From Arcobacter sp. (lineage in GTDB: Bacteria; Campylobacterota; Campylobacteria; Campylobacterales; Arcobacteraceae), in assembly GCA_002869535.1 (NCBI GenBank), contig PKUK01000007.1, positions 1 to 64,000 on the forward strand: a stretch of DNA of 64,000 nucleotides, written 5' to 3'. Position numbers and translations under genes: made by a program. Numbering within the stretch: the stretch's first letter is position 1; each line of letters opens with the position of its first letter. The notes beneath the pieces were generated by a model. That model searched no databases. It was not told the DNA's origin and saw only the letters and a program-made list of their open reading frames with translations. This document shows positions 55,895-64,000 of the stretch, piece by piece.

Positions 55895-56782
55895 CTATTC
55901 CTTATTTTTACTTGAAGCTAAAACTCCACTAATAACAATTAAAATTATACCTAATATTATCCAAATATCTGGGAATTTATCCCCTAGTATCATTCCAAGT
56001 GCAATTGCAAAAATTAAAGTACTATAAGAAATAGTTCCAACAATCCCAGCTTTTGCACTTGCATAGGCTTTTGTCATAAAAATCTGTGCAAAAGTTGCAG
56101 TAGTTCCCATAAGTATTATAAAGAGCCAATTACTTAAACTAGGAACAGTAAACTCTCCAAATAAAAAATCAAAAGTATAGTTTGTATAAAAACTTCCTAT
56201 AAACATCAAAATAGCAGGACCAATTGAGCCAATGGTCATAAAAGATAATACAATTACCCTAGTATCATAGTATGTTCTTAACTCTCGAACTGATGTATAA
56301 GCAAGTCCTGCTCCAACTCCTGTCAAAATACCAAGCCAATCTGTTTTTTCTAGTGTTCCACCATCAAACTTTGTAATAAAAACTATTCCTATAAAACCTA
56401 TAAAAATCCCAATCCATCCCTTTAAGCCTAGTTTTTCTTTTATAAAAATATATGCAAATAGTGCAGTAAAGATTGTAGAAGTTTTTGAGAATGTCATTGC
56501 TTGTGCTAAAGAGATATTTGAAATATTGTAAAAAAACATTAATAGTGCAGCAAATCCTACAAAACCTCTAAAAAATAGTAGCCATGGCTTACAACCTTTT
56601 TGCATTATAGGTTTTTTGTATAAAGAGAAAGTTATTAGTACTACACCAAATATGTTTCTAAAAAAAACCACTTCCACAGAACTCATAGAAGAGCTTAACT
56701 CTTTTGCAAAAGCTCCCATAAAAGCAAATAAAAGTGATGCAAGAAGCATAAACTTTATGCCCTGTGAAGTTTCTGTGTCCAT
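55895..56782 (-). CDS. DMT-superfamily transporter (EamA domains)
   Basis: A 295-residue inner-membrane protein with ten predicted helices forming two EamA repeats: LLASLLFAFMGAFAKELS, VVFFRNIFGVVLI and AQAMTFSKTSTIFTALFAYIF in the first, then GVGAGLAYTSVRELR and GTTATFAQIFMTKAYASAKAG in the second. Members export metabolites or amino acids; substrate is unknown. I use the ATG at 56782, with AGGAG four bases before it. It is divergent from murA across 119 bases and leads a four-gene run down to kdsA. Confidence 0.88.
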   Translation of the reverse strand: MDTETSQGIKFMLLASLLFAFMGAFAKELSSSMSSVEVVFFRNIFGVVLITFSLYKKPIMQKGCKPWLLFFRGFVGFAALLMFFYNISNISLAQAMTFSKTSTIFTALFAYIFIKEKLGLKGWIGIFIGFIGIVFITKFDGGTLEKTDWLGILTGVGAGLAYTSVRELRTYYDTRVIVLSFMTIGSIGPAILMFIGSFYTNYTFDFLFGEFTVPSLSNWLFIILMGTTATFAQIFMTKAYASAKAGIVGTISYSTLIFAIALGMILGDKFPDIWIILGIILIVISGVLASSKNKE

Positions 56783-56901
56783 TTTGCTCCTAAGGTGTAA
56801 AAACCGAATTTTAATCAATCTTTTGTTAAAATCCGGTTATTTTCAATAAGTAACAAATAGTTTTAATAACTTAAACCATGAAATAAGCCAATAGGAACAA
56901 A

Positions 56902-58167
56902 ATGAAATATTTAAAATTACAAACTTCTAAAAATCTACAAGGAGAAATAAGAATTTCAGGTGCTAAAAATGCTACTTTACCACTACTTGCTTCAACAATA
57001 CTTGCAAGCAATGAAATAAATATTGGAAACCTTCCTGATGTTGTAGATATTAATACCATGTTAAAACTTCTAGAAATGCTAGGAGCTAACTATTCAAAAG
57101 AAAAAAACCAAATCAAAATCTCTACACAAAACCTAAAAGAGACAAAAGCAACTTACGATATTGTAAAGACAATGAGAGCTTCAATTTTGGTATTAGGACC
57201 ACTATTATCTAGATTTGGACATTGTGAAGTTTCTCTTCCTGGTGGTTGTGCTATTGGACAAAGACCTGTTGACTTACACTTAAAAGCTATGGAAGCTATG
57301 GGTGCAGTTATTGAAATAAAAGCTGGATATATAAAAGCAACTGCTCCAAATGGCTTAAAGGGTGCAAAAATAGTTTTTGATAAAGTTACTGTGGGTGGAA
57401 CAGAAAATGCAATAATGGCAGCAGCACTAGCACAAGGAAAAACACAAATTATAAATAGTGCAAAAGAGCCAGAGATAGTACAACTGTGTGAAGTTCTAAA
57501 AAATGCTGGTTTAAAAATAGAAGGAATTGGTAGTTCTGATATAACTATTGAGGGTACAGATGGAAAACTTTTGGAATTTAAAGATTTTGACATAATCCCA
57601 GATAGAATTGAAGCTGGTACATATATGTGTGCAGCAGCTATTACAAACTCTAAATTAACAATTACTCATGTTGAGCCATTACATTTAGAAGCTGTAATTT
57701 CAAAACTTGAAGAGATGAACTTTAAAGTTGAAACAAAAAAAAGTGAACTTACTATATTTCCAAGTAGTAACATAAAACCTGTAAATATAATCACAACAGA
57801 GTATCCAGGTTTTCCAACTGATATGCAAGCTCAGTTTATGGCACTAGCAACCCAAGCAAATGGGACAAGTACTATTGATGAGAGACTGTTTGAAAACAGA
57901 TATATGCACGTAAGTGAGCTTCTTAGAATGGGTGCGGATATTCATTTAAATGGAAATATTGCTTCAATAACTGGAACGCCTAACAAATTGAATGGTACAG
58001 ATGTTATGGCTACAGATTTACGAGCTAGTTCTGCGTTGGTTCTTGCAGCTTTGGTTGCTGTAGGAGAGACTAATATTCATAGAATTTATCATTTAGATAG
58101 GGGATATGAAGATTTAGAAGGAAAGTTGTCAAATATAGGTGTTAATATAAAAAGCTTCAATGAGTAG
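56902..58167 (+). CDS. murA: UDP-N-acetylglucosamine 1-carboxyvinyltransferase
   Basis: A 421-residue EPSP-synthase-fold enzyme catalysing the first committed step of peptidoglycan synthesis. The N-terminal [19 protein letters not shown] contains the Lys-Asn pair, the flexible loop [16 protein letters not shown] holds the catalytic Cys (about residue 115) that fosfomycin alkylates, and [30 protein letters not shown] and [15 protein letters not shown] are all conserved. AGGA precedes the ATG. The next gene follows after 73 bases. Confidence 0.97.
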   Translation: MKYLKLQTSKNLQGEIRISGAKNATLPLLASTILASNEINIGNLPDVVDINTMLKLLEMLGANYSKEKNQIKISTQNLKETKATYDIVKTMRASILVLGPLLSRFGHCEVSLPGGCAIGQRPVDLHLKAMEAMGAVIEIKAGYIKATAPNGLKGAKIVFDKVTVGGTENAIMAAALAQGKTQIINSAKEPEIVQLCEVLKNAGLKIEGIGSSDITIEGTDGKLLEFKDFDIIPDRIEAGTYMCAAAITNSKLTITHVEPLHLEAVISKLEEMNFKVETKKSELTIFPSSNIKPVNIITTEYPGFPTDMQAQFMALATQANGTSTIDERLFENRYMHVSELLRMGADIHLNGNIASITGTPNKLNGTDVMATDLRASSALVLAALVAVGETNIHRIYHLDRGYEDLEGKLSNIGVNIKSFNE

Positions 58168-58240
58168 TAATTGTCTAAAAATTATACATCATTAAGAAAT
58201 ATTTAACTAAAATAAATTAAAACAAATTTAAGGTACAAAT

Positions 58241-59356
58241 ATGAAACTTGATATCTCTTTATTTAGATTTGATTGTAAATCTGATTATTTACCATATTAC
58301 ACTAAACACTTTGTAAATGTGGAAGAGAACAATACTATTTTAACTATTTTAAACAGACTTAATAGTGAAAATGAATTTTCTTTTGAAAATGATCAAAAAA
58401 CTTACGTTGTTGTAAACGGAGTTTACATGAATGTAATGACTACTTGCAAACAAATCAAAACAACTTTTGGTACAGATATAAAAATTGAGCCATTAAGCAT
58501 AAGAAGAGTAAACAAAGATTTTATTATGAATGAAGATGACTTCAATTCTAAACTTTCAATTTTAGCTGAGTTTATTAGTTCAGATATTTTAAGTACTCAA
58601 ATAGATAAAGAGTTTAAAGAACTTTATCTCTCATACAAACCTTATTTTTATGCTTCAAACACTCTAAATGTAGAATATGATTATATTGGAGATGCAATAC
58701 TATTATTGGCATCACAGTTAATAGAAAAATTTCCTAATAAAGAAAAAGCTATTTTAAATAGAATCAAAGAGTGTGAATATGGAATAGAGTACCATACAAG
58801 CTTGAGTAATAGAATTTTAAATTTTGATCAAACTCTTGAGGATAAAATTGTTAGTTTAAAAAACAAATTAAATATCTCAAAACCAATAGACAAGCAAAAG
58901 TTTAATACATCTAAGTCAATTGATTTTGGTAGTTTTAAAAACTCATCTGAAATCAAACATTCATTTGAAGATTTTAACTTTGCCTATTTAAAATCAGATG
59001 ATTCACAAGAAAAATCAAATTTAATCTCTAGCTTAAAAGCAAAAGTATTAAATCTTCAAACATTAGATCAAGATTTAGCAAAAGATACTTTTCACATAAA
59101 TCCAGAATTAACATATAAAATAACTTCAAACTTAATGCTTGATGCTTATGATAGTGGAGCTGATTTTATAGTTGTTGATAATGACCAAGATTTTTATTTA
59201 CTTGACTCAAATAGAAAAAACATGGAAAGAGTAATTGGAAGAGAGATAAATATCCCAGTACTTCATATCAATGAGTTAGAAAACCTAGCCATTGGTGAAC
59301 ATGAAATAGCAAGAAATACTTTAAAAAAACATATCGTCGACCCCGAAATAATATAA
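58241..59356 (+). CDS. Campylobacterota protein with SdhB/FrdB-like N-terminus (DUF5644/HdrB-like)
   Basis: A 371-residue soluble protein. The first 90 residues (DISLFRFDCKSDYLPYYTKH, then ILTILNRLN, KTYVVVNGVYMNV) have the strand pattern of the SdhB/FrdB ferredoxin domain but lack its four cluster cysteines. The middle is helical and Ser/Lys-rich, and the C-terminal 90 residues (YDSGADFIVVDNDQDFYLLD, PVLHINELENLAIG) recall the end of HdrB-like proteins with the Cys residues missing. I associate it with DUF5644 proteins found near murA in this phylum. It has evidently lost Fe-S binding; function unknown. Confidence 0.75.
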   Translation: MKLDISLFRFDCKSDYLPYYTKHFVNVEENNTILTILNRLNSENEFSFENDQKTYVVVNGVYMNVMTTCKQIKTTFGTDIKIEPLSIRRVNKDFIMNEDDFNSKLSILAEFISSDILSTQIDKEFKELYLSYKPYFYASNTLNVEYDYIGDAILLLASQLIEKFPNKEKAILNRIKECEYGIEYHTSLSNRILNFDQTLEDKIVSLKNKLNISKPIDKQKFNTSKSIDFGSFKNSSEIKHSFEDFNFAYLKSDDSQEKSNLISSLKAKVLNLQTLDQDLAKDTFHINPELTYKITSNLMLDAYDSGADFIVVDNDQDFYLLDSNRKNMERVIGREINIPVLHINELENLAIGEHEIARNTLKKHIVDPEII

Positions 59357-59366
59357 AGGAGCTAAT

Positions 59367-59981
59367 ATGATTCTTGGCTTGGATTATACGATTCTTTCAT
59401 TAATCATAGTTTCCTTTTTATTACCTTTTTATATCTATAGAAAAAGAGTATTTAAATTCTATTATAATAAAAATAATGGTGCCTATTTCCTAAAAGATTT
59501 ACAAATATACTTAAAAAACAACCATCCTAAAATAAACTTTGATTTTTCAAAAATAGATAAAATTAATAAATCAAACCCAGCCAATCTTTCAACTCTATTG
59601 GTTTTAGAAAATGTTGCTGAACAATTTATAAACTTCGAATATATAAAAAGAACTCAAAAAGCTGTATCAAAAGATATTTTATGGGGAAGTTATGAAAAAG
59701 AATCTAATCCAAAAAATAGTACTGCAAATAATCTTCTACGAAGAAAAGAGATTGTTCTAAGAAGAGATAGCTACAAATGTAATAGATGTGGAAAACCAAT
59801 AAAACTAGATACCTCTATGTTACTTCTCATAAAAGATATAGAAGATGGTGGAACATATCATTTTGAAAACTTAACTGTTCTTTGTATTGACTGCAATAAA
59901 GTAATACATAGTCAAAACCCTGAAAGATTAATCAAAGATCTAAATATATTTTATACTCTAAAGAAAAAATATCTAAAATAA
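59367..59981 (+). CDS. Membrane-anchored HNH-like protein with degenerate catalytic site
   Basis: A 204-residue protein with one N-terminal membrane helix (about 7-24), a linker, and a C-terminal HNH-type domain: RDSYKCNRCGKPI and LTVLCIDCNKVIHSQ give the zinc-binding CxxC pairs and the last His, and EDGGTYHFENL the Asn. The stretch that normally reads HVDHIIPxxxGG reads MLLLIKDIEDGG, so the two catalytic His positions are Met and Leu. It is therefore probably not an active nuclease. It starts 10 bases after the previous gene, with AAGGAG, and is likely co-transcribed with it. Confidence 0.8.
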   Translation: MILGLDYTILSLIIVSFLLPFYIYRKRVFKFYYNKNNGAYFLKDLQIYLKNNHPKINFDFSKIDKINKSNPANLSTLLVLENVAEQFINFEYIKRTQKAVSKDILWGSYEKESNPKNSTANNLLRRKEIVLRRDSYKCNRCGKPIKLDTSMLLLIKDIEDGGTYHFENLTVLCIDCNKVIHSQNPERLIKDLNIFYTLKKKYLK

Positions 59982-60854
59982 TTAGTAATTAATAGATACA
60001 TAAAAGCTCAAATCAAACTCATTGTCTTCATCTAAAAAGTTGTTTTTTCTGTATATTACATATGAGGGTTTTGTTGTTGTTTCATATTCACTTTTTGGTA
60101 ACCACTCATGATAAACCCAGTGAATAAACTTCAAAATATCTCCTTGCCTACCTACTAAATCAAACTTTGCATAAACACCCTTTGATATCTTAAAGTTTGG
60201 CAACCTATCACTTTTAATATCTTTATCATCAGTTACAATACAAGCAATATATTGACACTCATTAAGTGGTGTGATTGTAGGGTTATCATGAAAAAGTGCA
60301 ATTTCTTGATACTCTTTTATATCATTTGATAAAATCCAAGTTTGGAGTTTCTGCCAAGCCTCTTTTATATTTGCATTGTAACCATTATTTCTAATATAAA
60401 AACTTTCAAAAGTTGGCATTTTTACTATTGTTGGTTTCATATTGGAAAAGTCAGCAGTTGACTGCATGGCCTTTTGTGATTGTTGTAATATTTTTGAAGA
60501 GTAGGCTTTATAACCTGTATTTCTCCACTCTTTTGGCGTCATTTCAAATCTCTGTTTAAAACTCTTTATAAAAGAGGATTGGGAAGAGTAACCACATTGA
60601 TTTACAATATTTGAAATTGTCGAATATTTATTTGTTAAAAGCAGATTTGATGCTTTTTGAAGACGAATAGATTTGATGCTTTCATAAATATTTTTTCCAA
60701 AGGCATCTTTGAAGATTCTATGCATATGAAACTTGCTTACTTTTAAATCTATACTCAACTCTTCTATATCAATATGAGTATCAATATGAGTATAAATATA
60801 ATACATAATATCATTTGCAATTTTTGTTCTTTTTTGTAGTGTCTCTTTTTTCAT
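59982..60854 (-). CDS. AraC-family regulator with GyrI-like effector domain
   Basis: A 290-residue regulator. The N-terminal AraC DNA-binding domain has two helix-turn-helices (IDIEELSIDLKVSKFHMHRIFK and ISNIVNQCGYSSQSSFIKSFK, each about 20 residues) and the end motif MTPKEWRNTGY. The C-terminal 160 residues form a GyrI/Rob-like ligand domain (KMPTFESFYIRNNGYNANIKEAWQKL region, PSYVIYRKN). The layout matches MarA/Rob-type multidrug regulators. It is convergent with the HNH-like gene, the stops abutting, and divergent from an unknown gene. Confidence 0.92.
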   Translation of the reverse strand: MKKETLQKRTKIANDIMYYIYTHIDTHIDIEELSIDLKVSKFHMHRIFKDAFGKNIYESIKSIRLQKASNLLLTNKYSTISNIVNQCGYSSQSSFIKSFKQRFEMTPKEWRNTGYKAYSSKILQQSQKAMQSTADFSNMKPTIVKMPTFESFYIRNNGYNANIKEAWQKLQTWILSNDIKEYQEIALFHDNPTITPLNECQYIACIVTDDKDIKSDRLPNFKISKGVYAKFDLVGRQGDILKFIHWVYHEWLPKSEYETTTKPSYVIYRKNNFLDEDNEFDLSFYVSINY

Positions 60855-60976
60855 AAAGTATTATAGCAAAAATAAACTATAAAATTAGCACTATTTGATA
60901 ATATACTTAGCACATAAAAAGAAGAATTATTCTTATTTTTCTCCTAAAATTGAGTCATATAAAAATTAGGGTATTT

Positions 60977-61660
60977 ATGGACAAGAATGAACAGCTAAAA
61001 TTAGTTTTACAGCACTGTAACTCTTTTAATTTAAAGAAGCTAAAAGTTGATACACTTTTATTAATAATTCACTCTTTATTATGTGATTATGAAAAAATTG
61101 ATATAAAAGATGAATCTAAAAAAAATATCTTACCAATAAACTCTTATGAAATAGAGTTTATAAATAGAAGTGTACATAATCTTAAAAACTATTTAGAAAA
61201 TAATATAGTAGTAAATGAAACATTTTTATATATATTCAAAAATAAAAATCAATCACCCCTATTTTTAAAGATTGCAAAAAACTTAGAGCCAATGCGAGTA
61301 TATTACCAATACCTGACGTCACTCTTTTCAAATAAAATTACAAAAGGTTCTTTTTGGATTCCAGAATTATTAGCATTTTCATTAATTCATTATTTTAAAA
61401 AAGAGTACCAAAAATCCTTTATCAATCATCCTTTAATAGAGGACTTCCCCACAGAAAAGCTTTTAAATATATACAATAAAAACAATATAGAGATAAAAAA
61501 ACATATCTCTAAAAGTGAAGATATCAACTCTTGGAAAGTAAAAACAAATCTAGATGAAATGTATGATTTATCAGAGTTTATGATAAAAAAGTATTTAGAG
61601 TTTAATTACAAAATCAATGAAAAAAGAGTATCAAAAGTAAGAACAAAAAGGAAAAAATAA
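60977..61660 (+). CDS. Protein of unknown function
   Basis: A 227-residue basic, helical, probably cytoplasmic protein I do not recognise. There is no signal peptide, membrane helix or cysteine motif. Segments such as EFINRSVHNLKNYLENN and FWIPELLAFSLIHYFKKEYQ suggest a helical bundle; the C-terminus is a Lys/Arg tail (VSKVRTKRKK) that could bind nucleic acid. I use the ATG at 60977, five bases after AGGG, rather than a TTG upstream. It is divergent from the AraC-type regulator across about 120 bases, so it could be its target. Confidence 0.65.
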   Translation: MDKNEQLKLVLQHCNSFNLKKLKVDTLLLIIHSLLCDYEKIDIKDESKKNILPINSYEIEFINRSVHNLKNYLENNIVVNETFLYIFKNKNQSPLFLKIAKNLEPMRVYYQYLTSLFSNKITKGSFWIPELLAFSLIHYFKKEYQKSFINHPLIEDFPTEKLLNIYNKNNIEIKKHISKSEDINSWKVKTNLDEMYDLSEFMIKKYLEFNYKINEKRVSKVRTKRKK

Positions 61661-61798
61661 ATTCTAATTTTGAGGTCGTTTAGAGTTTTGTGTCAGGAAC
61701 CAATAGCCATTAACATTATATTATAGTTCAACAATTTAATTTGAAACTTAGAGAAAGTTCCAAAACCACTTTATCTGAATCTTTTAGACTATCAGGTA

Positions 61799-64000
61799 TC
61801 ACATTTCATTTATGGAGATAGGAAGAGTTGTCTTAAATTCAGCCCCGTTATATTCTTCATCATTATATTTATATTTAACATTACGTACTATAACAGTTCC
61901 ATGCATAGATGTAATAAGATCATGTGTAATATGAAGTCCCAAACCTGTACCCTGAGATTGATGTTTAGTTGTAAAGTATGGTTCAAATACTTTAGTTATT
62001 ATCTGTTTTGGGATACCATTTGCATTATCTCTTATTATAATTTCTACGTTATTATCTATAATATTAGTTGAAATAAAAATATATTTTTTCTCTATATTAT
62101 TATCTCGTAATGCATCCTTAGCATTATTAACAATATTAATTAGACACTGAACTAATTGATTTTGGTAGCCATTAACTGTAATATCTACTTCATTATTTAA
62201 AATAATCTTAATATCATACTTTTTAAGAGAGCCTTCTAGTAAATGTAAAAAATTTACAATACAGTCTTTTAAGTTAAAAGCTAAAGGAGCATCCTGATTT
62301 TTAATAAAGTTTGTAAAATCATTAATAGTTTTTGAAAGATATTGAGCATTATCATTTATACAATCACAGAAAGATACTAAATCTTTTTGTTCAAATAGTC
62401 CACATTCAAATTGTAGTTTCATACCTGTACTTGCAGATGAAATAACTGAAAGTGGTTGCCTCCACTGATGTGCAATATTCCCAATCATCTGACCCATTGA
62501 AGCTAGTTTTGCTTGCTCATTAATAATATTTTCGTGTTCTTTATGCTCTGTTATATCATGAATTATTGAGTAAAGTAGTTGTTTTTTTCCAAGAGTAATA
62601 GGGCCACTAAGAACTTCAACAGATTTTATTGTATTATTTTTTAATCTATGTTCAAAATAAAAATGATTTCTTTTTTCTTGATTTGCCATTTCTATCTCAT
62701 TTTGAATTTCATTATTAGATAAGATATTAATATCATTAATCTTCATAGATAATAACTCTTTACGTGAAAATCCATAAAAATCAATAGCTGCCTTATTGAC
62801 ATCAACAATTTTACCGTTCTTAGGATCTATTAATAACATCACAGCTCTATTTTGTTCAAATAGGTACTTATATTGTGTAATATCTTCATATGCATTTTCA
62901 AGTAATATAGTTCTTTCTTTTACTTTTTCTTCAAGTTGGTTATTTACATTATTTAATTCATTTTTTGATTTTAAAAGTTCTTTTTCTACTTTTTTCTTCT
63001 GTTTTATTGTATAAAGTAAAAATAGGATAATCATTAAAAGTACCAAAATAACAATACTAGTAACTTGTATTATCATTTTATGTTTTTCATAAAATGTAAC
63101 AGGACGATTAATAATCAATGAATTTTCAGGAAGTAAATCTAGACTAATGTCTTTTTTCTTTAAACTCTTGTAATCAAATATAAAACTAGTGATTCCTTTC
63201 TTTTTTATAGGAATATCTGATGCAGATACTCCATCCAGAATCATTTTTCCAATTTCAGATTGAAGCTTACCTTGCTGATATCCACTAATTAGATCTCCGC
63301 CAAGAACATCTCCCTTTAGATTGAATTTTAAAAGACAAAATGTAGGAGCATTTGAACTTTTAGTAATAAGGTTACCTATCTTTTCATATGTTACGTATGT
63401 CCCATCTTTATCTTTAAAGTATACTCCTAAAAGTACAAGTGTATTTTTAGATAATTTCTTTAAATCTTCTTGTAACTCACTTAGACTACTATTTGGTGCA
63501 AATTGAAGATTTACTTTAAAATCTTTTAATTGCCTTTTCATAGTTTGTGTCCAGGCTTTTCCTGTAGTAAGATAGTCATTAATAATATAAATCGTTTCTG
63601 TTTTAGGGAAGATTTTAAGGGCAGCTTTAATTGTTAATTTTGCATCAATAATCTCTACAGCTCCAGTAAAGTTTGTTAGTCCATTTAATGAAAAGTCTTT
63701 AAAATTATTAACTCCACTAAAAGACACAGGAACATCTCCAAAAATATCATCTCTATTCTTACGAAGAAAATCAAAAGCATTATTATCACTAGATAAAATT
63801 AAATCAAATTTTATATCTTTGTATTTAAGATAATATGTTTTTTTGAGAGTATTTAAATAGCTTTGTGAGAATATTCTTTTTGTATCCATATATTCTGTAT
63901 GTATTAGATAGTTGTTTTCAATGGGCTTTAACGTATCATAAATTGCTTGTTCAATATTATTTACCCAATTCATCGATTTGTGGTACGAATGTAAGATAAG
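61799..64000 (-). CDS. Sensor histidine kinase with ABC-substrate-binding-type sensor, 5' end beyond the window
   Basis: The reading frame remains open to the window edge, and the nine codons before the first ATG (63973) read LILHSYHKS, matching the conserved NSYHxG opening of ABC_sub_bind sensor domains, so the start lies outside. Visible parts: periplasmic sensor domain (to about residue 280), a membrane helix (MIIQVTSIVILVLLMIILF), coiled coil, PAS domain (AVMLLIDPKNGKIVDVNKAA), H-box GQMIGNIAHQWRQPLS, and ATPase motifs NNAKDAL, DNANGIP and GTGLGLHIT. DNANGI has Asn in place of the second Gly. No regulator gene is next to it in the window. Confidence 0.9.
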   Translation of the reverse strand, partial: LILHSYHKSMNWVNNIEQAIYDTLKPIENNYLIHTEYMDTKRIFSQSYLNTLKKTYYLKYKDIKFDLILSSDNNAFDFLRKNRDDIFGDVPVSFSGVNNFKDFSLNGLTNFTGAVEIIDAKLTIKAALKIFPKTETIYIINDYLTTGKAWTQTMKRQLKDFKVNLQFAPNSSLSELQEDLKKLSKNTLVLLGVYFKDKDGTYVTYEKIGNLITKSSNAPTFCLLKFNLKGDVLGGDLISGYQQGKLQSEIGKMILDGVSASDIPIKKKGITSFIFDYKSLKKKDISLDLLPENSLIINRPVTFYEKHKMIIQVTSIVILVLLMIILFLLYTIKQKKKVEKELLKSKNELNNVNNQLEEKVKERTILLENAYEDITQYKYLFEQNRAVMLLIDPKNGKIVDVNKAAIDFYGFSRKELLSMKINDINILSNNEIQNEIEMANQEKRNHFYFEHRLKNNTIKSVEVLSGPITLGKKQLLYSIIHDITEHKEHENIINEQAKLASMGQMIGNIAHQWRQPLSVISSASTGMKLQFECGLFEQKDLVSFCDCINDNAQYLSKTINDFTNFIKNQDAPLAFNLKDCIVNFLHLLEGSLKKYDIKIILNNEVDITVNGYQNQLVQCLINIVNNAKDALRDNNIEKKYIFISTNIIDNNVEIIIRDNANGIPKQIITKVFEPYFTTKHQSQGTGLGLHITHDLITSMHGTVIVRNVKYKYNDEEYNGAEFKTTLPISINEM

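Noticed and set aside
57153-57593. 146-codon minus-strand frame opposite murA
   Set aside because: It is antisense to conserved MurA motifs and lacks start signals.
61661-61798. Possible small gene or terminator between the unknown gene and the last kinase
   Set aside because: No open frame with a ribosome binding site and no convincing hairpin with a T-run could be found in these 138 bases.

Overview
The window is low-GC DNA with AGA-rich arginine usage. Its gene content points to a Campylobacterota bacterium of the Arcobacter group. Supporting signs are the kdsA-ribH-nusB-pyrF order, a fdx-ppx-waaC-htrB LPS operon, several sensor kinases with the H-box variant HQWRQPLS, and a MurA gene followed by a cysteine-poor SdhB/HdrB-like protein. 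This assignment is inferred from gene content and order, not from a database search.

Layout. 1-11.7 kb: one long minus-strand envelope operon. It runs fdx, ppx/gppA, waaC, htrB, an LPS-kinase-like gene, a GT9 heptosyltransferase, rmlACDB, a methyltransferase, a GT2 glycosyltransferase, an O-antigen ligase/polymerase and the start of an MBOAT acyltransferase. 11.9-17.7 kb: gltBD (glutamate synthase). 18-24.5 kb: a C4-dicarboxylate-type TRAP transporter with two near-identical binding proteins, one periplasmic and one lipidated, next to a divergent Cache-domain kinase and OmpR-type regulator. Matching tandem 11-bp repeats precede both binding-protein genes. 24.4-34.2 kb: an EI24-like membrane protein, a radical SAM protein, a DEAD-box helicase, a DEDDh exonuclease, an overlapping module of outer-membrane receptor, small periplasmic protein and GGDEF-EAL protein, and a dGTPase. 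34.3-41.6 kb: DJ-1/PfpI protein, an interrupted IclR regulator, a non-coding repeat-like block, MgtC, uraA/upp, Nudix, an interrupted DmeF-type metal exporter and an HD-GYP protein. 41.6-49.6 kb: DUF2780 protein, two divergent sensor kinases (one interrupted), a coiled-coil gene and ppk2 lying between two identical tRNA-Gly genes, then tRNA(CAT) and tRNA-Ser. 49.7-56.8 kb: pyrF, nusB, ribH, kdsA (two in-frame stops), a K+ channel, a small membrane protein, a membrane-tethered glutamate synthase-like protein and a DMT exporter. 56.9-64 kb: murA, an HdrB/SdhB-like protein, a degenerate HNH protein, an AraC regulator, an unknown protein and a sensor kinase cut by the window edge.

The most unusual property is a set of single-codon lesions. 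Five genes carry six in-frame stops (TAA, TAG and TGA all occur) with reading frame and homology intact on both sides. They include the normally essential kdsA. In addition, two adjacent divergent genes, the radical SAM and DEAD-box genes, have ATC exactly where the ribosome binding site and protein conservation place the start. These may be sequence errors, real decay or unusual decoding; the sequence alone cannot decide. No rRNA, CRISPR array, integrase, transposase or phage gene was found.
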